Below the pieces are notes generated by a model. The model saw only the letters and a program-made list of their open reading frames with translations. It did not search any database and was not told the origin of the DNA. Of a stretch of 44,016 nt of DNA, positions 1-8,740 are shown in pieces (positions within the stretch are counted from its first letter, which is position 1; each line of letters opens with the position of its first letter). Made by a program: the position numbers and the translations under genes. The stretch is from the NCBI GenBank assembly GCA_019747705.1, contig JAIEQM010000055.1, positions 1 through 44,016 on the forward strand. The letters run 5' to 3'. The DNA comes from Chitinophagaceae bacterium (lineage in GTDB: Bacteria; Bacteroidota; Bacteroidia; Chitinophagales; Chitinophagaceae).

Positions 1-222
1 AAGTTGAACAAAGAACGTCAAGCTGACGTGGGCTTTGGTTCAAGTCAAACCCAAATGATAAAGAACATTTTTACTGTAGCCCCAACGTTGGTGAAATTGC
101 TGGGCAGTATGGCACATAACACGCTAATTTATGTTATTAGATGCTGTTTTCCAAAAAAAACAGGCATTGAAAATCAACACTTTAATGTTATACATTTTGT
201 ATTGTTGTTAGTACAATCAAAT
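1..222. other. Window edge, no gene recognised
   Basis: No convincing coding region is seen here. The open frame on the plus strand has no recognisable family features and runs into the end of the recombinase gene on the other strand. A short hairpin ACGTCA-AGC-TGACGT lies at 15-29, and a small AT-rich inverted repeat (ATAACA ... TGTTAT) lies near 116-136. Confidence 0.4.
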
Positions 223-1335
223 CTACCATTCAATGCTGTTATTCTTCCATAAATCATCAAACGGGCTTACAATATTTACCAGTTGCTTTTTGCTCACATG
301 CAGGTAGCGCTCCGTGGTTTTAATGTTAAAATGGCCAAGCAAATCCTTGATGTACTTAATGTCGGTTCCTTTGTCAAGCAGGTGAGTGGCAAAACTATGC
401 CGCAGGCTGTGTATGCCCACCTCTTTCCTGATGCCGGCTTTCTGTTTAGCATTGGTAAATATTTGCTGTACCGTGCGGGTGGGATAAGCAGTACCGGTTT
501 GCTCAGATTCAAATAAATATACCTTTGGTCTGGGCTTGTATTCGCTGAAATAACTTCTGAGTATATCAAGCAAAACGGGGCTCAGGTTTACATACCTGTC
601 TTTCTTTCCTTTAGCCCGCTCAATAAAAATCTGCATCCGCTTACTGTCTATATCCGAAATTTTTAAATTTACAATCTCACTTACCCTTAACCCTGAACTG
701 TAAGCGGTAAATAACATCGCCTTATGCTTCTTATTTGTAAGCGAATTGAACAGCTTGCTGATTTCCGTTTCATTCAGCAGCTTGGGCAGCAACTGCGGTT
801 TTTTGGGTCTGGGTATTTCCCAAAAAAACTTTTCCTGTTTTAATACCTGTTCAAAATAAAACTTAACTGCGTTCAAACGGCTGTGCAGTGTGTTTTCGCT
901 CAGCTTTAATGTAACAGTACAGTACAGCATATAACGTTTAAGGTGTGCAGGCGTTAAATCCTGCGCATTATTTTCGCCCAGTAATTGCAGTAACTGCATA
1001 AATTCATTGCGGTAGGTTTGCACTGTGCTCTTACTGTATTTTTTCAACGCTAATTGTTCAACATAAATAAGGAGTTGCGCTTTATTATTGGCAGATAGGC
1101 GCAGCCCCGGCTGTTGTACTTTGTGTTGTTGCAGGCTAAGAGCGGTAACGGGTACCAGCCCGCATTTTTTCCTGTTATCAGCAGTATCAGGTATATGCCA
1201 CCCCTTGTAAGTATTACTCCATCTTGCATCTTTAACTTTCTTAATGCGTTCGTTCCATGCATGGTTTAAAGCAAACTTTATAAGTATCCTTGGAGTATTA
1301 CGATGAACAATTAACTGGTAAGTTATTGCCGGCAT
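223..1335 (-). CDS. Tyrosine recombinase / site-specific integrase
   Basis: A 370-residue tyrosine recombinase that would cut and rejoin DNA through a 3'-phosphotyrosine. The N-terminal part (about 1-75, with WSNTYKGWHIP) is the small extra domain typical of Bacteroidota integrases. A SAM-like core-binding domain follows at about 80-180, then the catalytic domain. The catalytic set is complete: Arg217 in SSGLR, Lys in RAKGKKDR, His309 and Arg312 in HSLRH, His335 in LLGH, and Tyr344 in ERYLHV. I chose the ATG at 1335 because the family usually begins just before the ITYxLxVHR motif; an in-frame ATG at 1434 would add 33 residues unlike the family. It lacks the extra segment between the Lys and His-x-x-Arg motifs that marks integron IntI, so it is not called IntI. 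The small gene upstream is on the same strand about 120 bases away. Confidence 0.9.
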   Translation of the reverse strand: MPAITYQLIVHRNTPRILIKFALNHAWNERIKKVKDARWSNTYKGWHIPDTADNRKKCGLVPVTALSLQQHKVQQPGLRLSANNKAQLLIYVEQLALKKYSKSTVQTYRNEFMQLLQLLGENNAQDLTPAHLKRYMLYCTVTLKLSENTLHSRLNAVKFYFEQVLKQEKFFWEIPRPKKPQLLPKLLNETEISKLFNSLTNKKHKAMLFTAYSSGLRVSEIVNLKISDIDSKRMQIFIERAKGKKDRYVNLSPVLLDILRSYFSEYKPRPKVYLFESEQTGTAYPTRTVQQIFTNAKQKAGIRKEVGIHSLRHSFATHLLDKGTDIKYIKDLLGHFNIKTTERYLHVSKKQLVNIVSPFDDLWKNNSIEW

Positions 1336-1454
1336 ATGCACAGATTGGTGTACATAAAAATAAAAAAAATCAGAAAAAATACCAGCCGCAGGCTCCTGCA
1401 CAGGCAAAAAAAATTGAAGGGCATCAATCAGCATTGGTGGCTAAACGAAACGTA

Positions 1455-1757
1455 TTATTTTACCTGCTTCTGCTTTTTATAAAACTCCTGTATAGCGTAA
1501 TGATACACTGTTTGTCCCCGTTTCACTTTTGTTTGATATTTCTTTTTCAGTACCGGGTCGTTAATAATAGCACGGGCATATGCAACGGCTTCGCTAAACA
1601 AACTGCGTTTTTGTTGTTGCAGCTTACCCGGTTTTATCTTACTCATATCAGGAAAACGGCTCACAACTGTTTTGTTGCCATATTGTTTAAACACCAGTTG
1701 TTTGCCCAATTGCCCGCTTAAGCCTTTGAGCACTGCATTTTTTTGAACCCTTGCCAT
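1455..1757 (-). CDS. Small conserved hypothetical protein, basic
   Basis: A 100-residue, lysine-rich protein with no signal peptide or membrane segment. It begins with ARVQKNAVLKGLSGQLGKQ and carries a VVSRFPDMSK motif. This recalls short Bacteroidota proteins with an N-terminal FSGKLG-type motif and a KPxxS segment (DUF6266-like), but the match is by eye only. The start ATG at 1757 is the only good one. It lies upstream of the recombinase on the same strand, so the two may be transcribed together. Function unknown. Confidence 0.7.
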   Translation of the reverse strand: MARVQKNAVLKGLSGQLGKQLVFKQYGNKTVVSRFPDMSKIKPGKLQQQKRSLFSEAVAYARAIINDPVLKKKYQTKVKRGQTVYHYAIQEFYKKQKQVK

Positions 1758-1920
1758 AACTGAGTTTTTAAATGGGGAGTAAGATACGTTGGTCTTTGCT
1801 TATAGTAAAGCCCGCCATCCTTCGTTCATCCTTCGTTGGTCTTTCGTGGCAGGGGCATAGTAGCAACCCTTCACATCCATACCCGCCCCCTATAAGGAGC
1901 CTGTACAATACAATTTAAAT

Positions 1921-1942
1921 AATTTATGCAAATGCGAAGCAT
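1921..1942 (+). repeat. Dispersed repeat fragment (ATGCGAAGCAT type)
   Basis: This 22-base stretch matches 27237-27258 at 21 of 22 positions and, less well, the reverse complement of 35388-35409. It contains the small hairpin ATGC-GAA-GCAT. In the other two places it lies at the edge of a longer dispersed repeat. Confidence 0.55.
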
Positions 1943-2030
1943 CAAGGTTCTGTGTACGAATGCTTTTTACACACCACCCAGAATAACAATACAACCACTT
2001 CTCTTTAGATGCTCCAACCAGGTTGCTGTA

Positions 2031-2062
2031 AAATAAAAAAGGGCCGGATGGAAATCCGGCCC
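2031..2062 (-). terminator. Rho-independent terminator downstream of the SNF2 gene
   Basis: A perfect 9-bp stem GGGCCGGAT / ATCCGGCCC (2041-2049 with 2054-2062) with a GGAA loop. Read on the minus strand it is followed by TTTTTATTTT. It lies about 130 bases after the helicase stop codon. The other strand has no T-run, so it works for the minus strand only. Confidence 0.85.
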
Positions 2063-2194
2063 CGCTTTAAAATCCAATATCCTATGAAAAACCGAGAACA
2101 ATATAGAAACAGTTTTCCAAAGGTTCTAATCTTTTACTATAATTTTTTATGAAGATTTCTTTGTTTAGTAATTAATATAAAACGTAAAACAATG

Positions 2195-5100
2195 TTAGCT
2201 GAAGAGGTATTCCACATCTTCCCTTGTTAATGATTTTACAAAACCGTTATCATCAGTAATTAAATCTCTTGCCAATGCACGCTTGCGTTCCTGCAGCACA
2301 AGAATTTTATCTTCAATGGTATCTCTGCAAATCATACGGTAAGCAAAGATGTTGTTGGTTTGGCCAATGCGGTGTGTACGGTCAATAGCCTGTTGCTCAA
2401 CAGCAGGGTTCCACCAGGGATCAACAATATATACATAATCAGCAGCCGTTAAATTCAAACCCACACCGCCTGCTTTAAGTGAAATCAAAAACACACGTAT
2501 TTCTTCGTTATTCTGAAATTCATTCACCGCTTTTTCCCTGTCTGCTGCAGAAGTACTTCCATCAAAATAAACAAATGGAATTCCAAGCTCTGTTAATTTT
2601 TGTTTGATGAGGGCCAGCATACCGAGGAACTGAGAGAACACCAATGCTTTGTGATGACCCATATTTTCTTCCAGCTCCCTTGCCAGTTCATCCAGCTTAA
2701 TGGATGCGGCCGGTAATTGTTCCTGTTCATTTAAGATAGATGGTGAATCACATATCTGGCGGAGCTTCATCAACCCCTGTAATATGGTTAACTGTGACTG
2801 ACCGATGCCCTGCTCTTCAATAGTGCCGAGAATTTTAGAACGGTATTCATTACGGTAAGCATCATAAATTTTACGCTGTTCATCTTCCATTTCACAATAC
2901 AAAACTGTTTCTGTTTTTTCAGGAAGATCTTTGGCCACCTGTTCTTTGGTTCTTCTCAAAATAAAAGGATACAGCAAACGGCGTAAATGTTCTTTCTGTT
3001 CACGTTCACCAAATTTATCAATAGGTGTTGCAAAATCATTCCTGAAATGTTCCACCGTGCCCAGCATTCCGGGGTTTAAAAAGTTCATTTGTGCAAACAC
3101 ATCAAAGGTGTTGTTTTGCAAAGGCGTACCGCTCATGCATAAACGGTTTTTTGCTTTTAATAAGCAAGATGCTTTGGCCACTTTGCTCTGCGGATTTTTG
3201 ATAGCCTGACTTTCATCCAAAATCACATAATCAAACTGCTGCTCCGTAAATAATTTTATATCACTTCTTAATGTTCCGTAAGTGGTGATGATGACATTGA
3301 AGTCATCAAACATATTTTTATCTCTGGTGCGCTGTGCACCATGGTGAATATGATAGGTGAGCGAGGGTGTAAATTTTTTAATTTCATTTTCCCAGTTAAA
3401 CATCAATGTAGTGGGGCAGGCAACCAGCGCTATTAATTTTCCGTTTTTTTCTTTGAGATAATGCAGAAAAGATAATGCCTGCACAGTTTTACCCAAACCC
3501 ATATCATCAGCCAAAATTCCACCCCAGCCCACTTCACTTAAAAAGTTGAGCCACTGAAAACCGCTTTCCTGGTAGGGACGCAGAATAGATTGCAAATGTT
3601 CCGGCGCAGCAATTTTTTTGATGCGGTTGAACTCACGGAGACGTTCATATTTTTCTTCCAGCTCAATCATCAGCTCCGCTTCATCCCTTGTTTCATAGAG
3701 CTGATCAATAACACTGATATGATATTTGGATAAACGAAGCTGCTCCTGTTTATTTTCACCCAAACGGAAGAGCATGGAATAACGCTTGATCCACTCTTCC
3801 GGCAGCACACCCAGTGTACCATCCTGCAACTGCACAAAACTCTGTTTATTTTGTAACGCTTTTTTTACTTCGGCAATGGTTACACGCTGGTCGCCGAAAA
3901 TTACATCCACTTTTGCATCAAACCAATCCACACCATTGCTGATGTAAATTTGTGTTTTGGGTTTGTGTGTATTGAAGCGGAATTTTTTTAATACCTCCCA
4001 GCCTTCCACCGGCACCTTCATTTCCTTCATGGCATCTACAAATAAAAAGAACCAGTTGTTGCGCAACACTTCCGTTCCTTTTAATGCCAGTTGCAAACCA
4101 CCTTCCGGGCGAATGAACTGAGAATGTAAATTTTCAACACGGGTTAAAAATTCTTTTTCTTTTTCACGGTTGCGGTGCACAAGAATCAACCCGTCATCCT
4201 GCTGAATTACAATTTCATCTTTATCCTGCGGACGGATTTTATAACCTTTATAACTGAACGTGGGATTCAGCACCAGGTATTCACCACGCTCCTGTAACTG
4301 CAATGAAACCTCCGGCTCACCGGCTTTTACTTCTTTAATGAGGCTTTCATCAAACTCCACATGATAGTCTTTGGCCAAACGCAAGGCTTCTTTCTTTAAA
4401 AAATCTTCCAGCTCTTTTGAGCTGATGATGGTATTTCCATTGGCGCAAAACGGAATGGCCAGCAATGCATCTTCCTGTTTTTGCCAGGTACGCATTTCCC
4501 CGTTCAATAAAAAAATGAGCGGAGAATTCCATTCATTGTGCTGCACTTCCACACCGGCACTGTTGATTTTTAGTTTATAGGTCCATTGCCATTTCTTATC
4601 ATCCTGTTTTAATTCAAAAAAAGGATGGAGAAATACAGACGACATTAAAACAGGCTGTAAGTTTTTTGTTTTAAATTCTCTGCCTTTTGCCAGCAGTAAA
4701 ACAGGACCCTGATGATCCGTAAATAATTTTTGAAGACGGGGCAGCATATAATCCGTCATCAATGCTTTGGTATCATCAGCCAGGTCATCTTCTTCCTGGT
4801 GAATAATATTTTCCCAGATGCCTGCAAAAGGCGAATTGCGGTTTACAAACTTGCTGATTTCACCTGCCTGCAAACGCCTCAGTAATTGAAGTGTTTGTTT
4901 ATCTGCTTCATTCAGATCCTCTGTTTCAATAAACTTGGCGATTTCTAACTTTTCAACATTGCCAATAAAAGCTGCACCCTCTTCATCTGCTTCGCCCTTT
5001 ACCACATCAACCGTAAAATAAGGGAACTGCTTTAAGTTATTGTTGAAAACAATTCCGAGGCATATGCCTGTTTTGATCTCTTCTGCCACGGCCACATCAG

Positions 5101-5935
5101 TTGCAATTGTTTCAACGGCTGATGATTTTTTTAAAGTGGAAGGATCTACCCGTTTTACAGTTTGATCCAATACACGGAGAAAAGGTTTTCCGTCTTTATA
5201 AATAAATTCAAACTTATCCTGCCAGTTATCTTTTAAGCTGTAACCATAAATACCCAGCAGCTTGTCTTTTTCTTTATCAATGTTGCGGATACTGTCAAAA
5301 TACATGGGCCCGTAAACATTCATGAGCTGAATGAACACAATAGCCTTGTGTTCACAAATGGCATGCTGACTTTCACCACAGTTGCAACTGGTATCAAAAT
5401 TACGTTCATCATTACGCTGAATGGTGATGGGCCAGCTTTCACCATTCATGGTTACCTCAGCTTTTACACAATCATCTTTTGCTGAAAGAATGGATGCTTT
5501 ATTGGTTCTTAAAAATTGTTCGGCATCATGCAATGCCGCAGGCGATGAAAGGGTGCGGATGGTTTTTAAATCAATACTCTTCATCTTTACCACGGTGTGG
5601 CGCTGATTATATACCAGGTCTTTTAACCCGAGGATATTACGGTCAATTAAATCCTGCAAATAGAAAAGTGAAGCTACTTCGTGCCGGCAAATATCCCCCA
5701 GGTTATAAGGGCAACTGCAGCGTACATTCATGGATTTTTCATCCTTATACTTCTGAATATAAACTTTGTAAAAAGTGGTGTAGGAATCGTCTTTTACACG
5801 AAATACAACAGAGCCCATCAGGTCATCGTGCTCCACCAGTTCAACAAAACCAATGGCATGTATTTTTTTACCCCTGCGAATTACTTCTTCCGTTCCGTGG
5901 TTGTAGGCAAACTTGAGCAAATGTGGTAAGGCCAA
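2195..5935 (-). CDS. SNF2-family helicase with SWIM zinc fingers
   Basis: A 1246-residue Swi2/Snf2-type ATPase that would translocate on double-stranded DNA; the bacterial role is usually linked to transcription or repair. Two SWIM-like CxC...CxH fingers are visible: Cys73/Cys75/Cys83/His85 and Cys184/Cys186/Cys194/His196. A long middle region follows. The helicase core sits in the C-terminal third: Walker A in DDMGLGKT, motif II as DESQ, motif III GTPLQN, and the C-terminal lobe motifs GGVGLNLTAADYV and QAIDRTHRIGQ. The length is normal for the Bacteroidota SNF2/SWIM family. The frame is open only from about 5974 and has no ATG before the conserved LPHLLKFAYNHG segment, so the TTG at 5935 is the best start. 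Transcribed alone, ended by a clear terminator. Confidence 0.95.
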   Translation of the reverse strand: MALPHLLKFAYNHGTEEVIRRGKKIHAIGFVELVEHDDLMGSVVFRVKDDSYTTFYKVYIQKYKDEKSMNVRCSCPYNLGDICRHEVASLFYLQDLIDRNILGLKDLVYNQRHTVVKMKSIDLKTIRTLSSPAALHDAEQFLRTNKASILSAKDDCVKAEVTMNGESWPITIQRNDERNFDTSCNCGESQHAICEHKAIVFIQLMNVYGPMYFDSIRNIDKEKDKLLGIYGYSLKDNWQDKFEFIYKDGKPFLRVLDQTVKRVDPSTLKKSSAVETIATDVAVAEEIKTGICLGIVFNNNLKQFPYFTVDVVKGEADEEGAAFIGNVEKLEIAKFIETEDLNEADKQTLQLLRRLQAGEISKFVNRNSPFAGIWENIIHQEEDDLADDTKALMTDYMLPRLQKLFTDHQGPVLLLAKGREFKTKNLQPVLMSSVFLHPFFELKQDDKKWQWTYKLKINSAGVEVQHNEWNSPLIFLLNGEMRTWQKQEDALLAIPFCANGNTIISSKELEDFLKKEALRLAKDYHVEFDESLIKEVKAGEPEVSLQLQERGEYLVLNPTFSYKGYKIRPQDKDEIVIQQDDGLILVHRNREKEKEFLTRVENLHSQFIRPEGGLQLALKGTEVLRNNWFFLFVDAMKEMKVPVEGWEVLKKFRFNTHKPKTQIYISNGVDWFDAKVDVIFGDQRVTIAEVKKALQNKQSFVQLQDGTLGVLPEEWIKRYSMLFRLGENKQEQLRLSKYHISVIDQLYETRDEAELMIELEEKYERLREFNRIKKIAAPEHLQSILRPYQESGFQWLNFLSEVGWGGILADDMGLGKTVQALSFLHYLKEKNGKLIALVACPTTLMFNWENEIKKFTPSLTYHIHHGAQRTRDKNMFDDFNVIITTYGTLRSDIKLFTEQQFDYVILDESQAIKNPQSKVAKASCLLKAKNRLCMSGTPLQNNTFDVFAQMNFLNPGMLGTVEHFRNDFATPIDKFGEREQKEHLRRLLYPFILRRTKEQVAKDLPEKTETVLYCEMEDEQRKIYDAYRNEYRSKILGTIEEQGIGQSQLTILQGLMKLRQICDSPSILNEQEQLPAASIKLDELARELEENMGHHKALVFSQFLGMLALIKQKLTELGIPFVYFDGSTSAADREKAVNEFQNNEEIRVFLISLKAGGVGLNLTAADYVYIVDPWWNPAVEQQAIDRTHRIGQTNNIFAYRMICRDTIEDKILVLQERKRALARDLITDDNGFVKSLTREDVEYLFS

Positions 5936-5953
5936 ACTAAGTACGATTTTAAA

Positions 5954-5969
5954 CCTGTCTGCCGACAGG
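5954..5969. repeat. Small palindromic repeat CCTGTC-TGCC-GACAGG
   Basis: A perfect 6-bp stem with a 4-base loop just upstream of the helicase start. Hairpins of this composition are frequent intergenic repeats in Bacteroidota. Here it would lie in the helicase mRNA leader. Confidence 0.5.
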
Positions 5970-6031
5970 AAGGTTTACAATTATTATTTTTTATCAGCAA
6001 TTTTTCCGTTGGTTCAGAAAAGGCTAATCTG

Positions 6032-6039
6032 CAAATGTA
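6032..6039 (-). promoter_or_regulatory. Possible -7 box of the helicase gene (TACATTTG)
   Basis: On the minus strand this reads TACATTTG, matching the Bacteroidota -7 consensus TAnnTTTG. It lies about 97 bases upstream of the TTG start. No good TTG -33 element is present at the right distance, so the call is weak. Confidence 0.3.
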
Positions 6040-6139
6040 AAAGCATTCAGTTCATATTTCCAGTTAAAAAACAGAGAAATAAAAAACAAATGTTAAGCGG
6101 TTTTTTGAGAGGGGAAAGATTGTATCTTTATTGATTTTT

Positions 6140-6868
6140 TCAACCCTTCATCAGCAGCCCTTCTTTATACAGGGGCAATACATTCGCAACATTTTCTGTG
6201 AGGCAAAAACGAATATCTTCAATCAATCCAAACCGCTCCACCAAACGATGATAATGGGTGAGCTTTGTTGCAAAGCCGGGCAAATCGTCTTTATGCTGAA
6301 CATACATTGTTTCAGCAGTTAATGAACTGTCGCAATGAACTGTAAAATGTTCTTTGATATGATAAATAACAGCGCCGGCGAATAATGTGTCTTCCAAATT
6401 ATAACGGTCTTTCCAGCCGGCACAACCCAGCACCACATTTTTATTTTGCTGAATCAAAAAATTACAAACGGCGCCCAGGTTGGGAAAAGAACCGGTGATG
6501 ATGGTTTCTGCATGATTATCCAGCGCCATTTGCAGCAAACGTGTTCCGTTGGTGGTGGTGAGTACCAGCGTTCTGTCTTTAATAAACTCCGGATGATATT
6601 CCAAAGGGGAATTGCCATATTCCAAACCATCTGCAATTTTTCCATCACGCTCACCGGCAGCAATACCATTAATGTTCTTGCTTAATGCAATGGCTTTGGA
6701 AACCGAATCAACAGGTATTACACATTTGGCCCCGTTATACAATGCTGAAGCAATGGTGGAAGTGGCACGGAACACATCAATAATTACAACAGCAGCGTTG
6801 TTCAAATCATATAAATGCAGTAATGCAGGAGAAATACAGGTGAACAGCGTGGGTTTTTGTGCAGACAT
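6140..6868 (-). CDS. comB: 2-phosphosulfolactate phosphatase ComB
   Basis: A 242-residue protein matching the ComB family, Mg-dependent phosphatases that turn 2-phosphosulfolactate into sulfolactate (a coenzyme M precursor step in methanogens; role in Bacteroidota less clear). Visible family motifs are VVIIDVFRATSTI near the N-terminus, AAGERDGKIADGLEYGNSP in the middle, TTTNGTRLL, and CAGWKDRYNLEDTLFAG. The length is typical and the protein is cytoplasmic. It starts 21 bases after the SRPBCC gene, so the two probably form an operon. Family assignment is firm; the physiological substrate here is inferred. Confidence 0.9.
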   Translation of the reverse strand: MSAQKPTLFTCISPALLHLYDLNNAAVVIIDVFRATSTIASALYNGAKCVIPVDSVSKAIALSKNINGIAAGERDGKIADGLEYGNSPLEYHPEFIKDRTLVLTTTNGTRLLQMALDNHAETIITGSFPNLGAVCNFLIQQNKNVVLGCAGWKDRYNLEDTLFAGAVIYHIKEHFTVHCDSSLTAETMYVQHKDDLPGFATKLTHYHRLVERFGLIEDIRFCLTENVANVLPLYKEGLLMKG

Positions 6869-6889
6869 AGCTGCAAAAATAAGAGATGC

Positions 6890-7366
6890 TTATGGATTGA
6901 GCAGCGCTTCCCACTTTTTACTTTCTGCATATTCCCTGATGGTTTTGTTACGCTGCTCTATTAACTGTTTTAAATACCGGCTGAGGTAAACAGTGTTGAA
7001 GAGTTTTCCGATAACACCATAAGGACTTTCAAAACGGAGGATATCAATTACAATGGTTCCGTTTTGTGCGGGTTTAAAATGATGTTCATGCTCAAACAAT
7101 TTAAAATCCCCTTTCTCCATCACATCTTCAAAAAAAGAAGGTGTTTGCATTTGGGAGATTTTGATGGTAAGAAAGCGGGTTTTGAATAAATGCTTTGCCT
7201 TCCAGGTAACCGACCCGCCCTCCTGTATAAGCCCGGAGGTGGTACCGCTTACCGCTTCTTCTTTATGCTGCTGCTGTGAAATTTTATGCAGACCAATATG
7301 CCTGCTCAAATCAAACACCACATTTTGCGGCGCTTCAATAAATGTTGTGAGATGAATGGTGGGCAT
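6890..7366 (-). CDS. SRPBCC-fold ligand-binding protein
   Basis: A 158-residue protein with the START/polyketide-cyclase-like (SRPBCC) pattern: IEAPQNVVFDLSRHIGLH at the N-terminus, a central FxDVMxKGxFKxFEHEHHF segment, and a C-terminal helix after SPYGVIGKLFNTVYLSRYL. It lacks a signal peptide and is probably cytoplasmic. This subgroup is often labelled as a cell-division-inhibitor-like SRPBCC protein, but no ligand or reaction can be read from the sequence. First gene of a likely operon with comB. Confidence 0.85.
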   Translation of the reverse strand: MPTIHLTTFIEAPQNVVFDLSRHIGLHKISQQQHKEEAVSGTTSGLIQEGGSVTWKAKHLFKTRFLTIKISQMQTPSFFEDVMEKGDFKLFEHEHHFKPAQNGTIVIDILRFESPYGVIGKLFNTVYLSRYLKQLIEQRNKTIREYAESKKWEALLNP

Positions 7367-7406
7367 GGATATTCAGATTGGGTTTTATAAAAGCAATGAT
7401 TGTGCC

Positions 7407-7443
7407 ATTGAATCCGTCTGACATCCCGTTTTAAAGATTCAAT
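7407..7443. other. Inverted repeat downstream of gcvT
   Basis: ATTGAATC at 7407-7414 pairs with GATTCAAT at 7436-7443. It lies between the gcvT stop and the SRPBCC start. No U-run follows on the minus strand, so its role as a terminator is uncertain. Confidence 0.35.
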
Positions 7444-7482
7444 GACTTACCGGTTCTCATCAGACGAGGGCGCCGGATGAGA

Positions 7483-8568
7483 TTATAAAAACGGAACCTT
7501 CACCACTTTTGCTTTCAGCAGCTTATCCCTCACTTCCACAAATATCTCTGAATCAAAGGCACTGTGCTCAACAGTAACATAACCCAAACCAATTGCTTTT
7601 TGCAATGATGGCGATTGGGTACCGCTGGTTACTTTTCCAATTTCATTACCGGCCGCATTTTTTATTTTATAATCATGGCGGGGAATACCACGGTCAATCA
7701 TTTCAAAACCCACCAGCTTTCTTTTTGCACCATCAGCTTTTACTTTTTCAATGATGTTGCGTGCAGTAAACTCTTTGGTGAATTTGGTAATCCATCCCAA
7801 ACTTGCTTCCAGCGGATTGGTGGTATCATCAATATCGTTTCCGTATAAGCAAAATGCTTTTTCCAAACGCAGTGTATCTCTTGCACCCAAACCAACAGGC
7901 TTCATACCGCTTGCTTTACCTGCTTCAAAAATGGCATCCCAAATTTTATCAGCCGCATCCTCTTTATCTTCAAAATAAATTTCCACACCACCTGCGCCGG
8001 TATAACCCGTTGCGCTTACTAAAACATTTTCAACACCCGCAAACACGCCCTTTACAAAAGTGTAATATTTGAGATTGAGAATATCCATCTCTGTTAATGG
8101 CTGCAGAATTTTTGCAGCGTTGGGTCCCTGTATGGCCAGCAGGCAGGTTTTATCGCTGATGTTGTGCATCTCCACATTACCTGTATTATGCTGCATAATC
8201 CAGTTCCAGTCTTTTTCAATGTTACTGGCATTTACTACGAGCATATAGACTTTATTTTCCTCCACGCAATACACCAGCAGGTCATCAATAATACCACCAT
8301 CATTGTTGGGCAAACAACTGTACTGTGCTTTTCCATTGCTGAGTTTGCTGGCATCATTGGTAGTAACACGCTGAATTAAATCTAAAGCGCCCTCACCTTT
8401 CAAAATAAATTCGCCCATGTGGCTCACATCAAACACGCCTGCATTGGTTCGAACGGCTGCATGCTCATCATTAATACCCGTGTAAGAAATGGGCATGTTG
8501 TAACCGGCAAACTCCGCCATTTTAGCGCCAAGTGTAATGTGTTTGTTTGTAAAGGGGGTTGATTTCAT
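7483..8568 (-). CDS. gcvT: Glycine cleavage system T protein (aminomethyltransferase)
   Basis: A 361-residue aminomethyltransferase, which takes the aminomethyl group from lipoylated H protein, releases ammonia and forms methylene-tetrahydrofolate. The family pattern is clear: [27 protein letters not shown], the folate-binding region with [46 protein letters not shown], and the C-terminal barrel [14 protein letters not shown] chose the ATG at 8568 because the conserved N-terminus begins there ([10 protein letters not shown]); an in-frame ATG 33 codons upstream would add residues foreign to the family. Other gcv genes are not in the window, as is common in this phylum. No glycine riboswitch is seen upstream. 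Confidence 0.95.
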   Translation of the reverse strand: MKSTPFTNKHITLGAKMAEFAGYNMPISYTGINDEHAAVRTNAGVFDVSHMGEFILKGEGALDLIQRVTTNDASKLSNGKAQYSCLPNNDGGIIDDLLVYCVEENKVYMLVVNASNIEKDWNWIMQHNTGNVEMHNISDKTCLLAIQGPNAAKILQPLTEMDILNLKYYTFVKGVFAGVENVLVSATGYTGAGGVEIYFEDKEDAADKIWDAIFEAGKASGMKPVGLGARDTLRLEKAFCLYGNDIDDTTNPLEASLGWITKFTKEFTARNIIEKVKADGAKRKLVGFEMIDRGIPRHDYKIKNAAGNEIGKVTSGTQSPSLQKAIGLGYVTVEHSAFDSEIFVEVRDKLLKAKVVKVPFL

Positions 8569-8740
8569 TTTTTGCAAGCTTATTGTGGGTGCAAAAGTAA
8601 GGAGCTGACAATTAGAAATAAGAGCTTTTGCAGAAAAGCTATGGGGTAATTTTGAAAAATCGTTCATCTCAACGCAAGTGTCCTGTCACAGTTGCAGAAT
8701 AGTTTCAGAAAACTGCCAACAATCAAAAAGAATCAGCTCA

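Larger units (their letters stand above)
1758..2194. other. Intergenic region with terminator and a dispersed-repeat fragment
   Basis: 437 bases without a supported gene. It holds the terminator at 2031-2062 and, at 1921-1942, a 22-base fragment (AATTTATGC A AATGCGAAGCAT) that recurs at 27237-27258 with one difference. The rest shows no coding signal. Confidence 0.6.

Noticed and set aside
223..1335. Calling the recombinase an integron integrase
   Set aside because: The IntI-specific insert is absent and the gene is 27 kb from the cassette-like units.
1290..1721. Plus-strand open frame of 143 codons
   Set aside because: It lies antisense to the start of the recombinase and the small conserved gene, which are both better supported.
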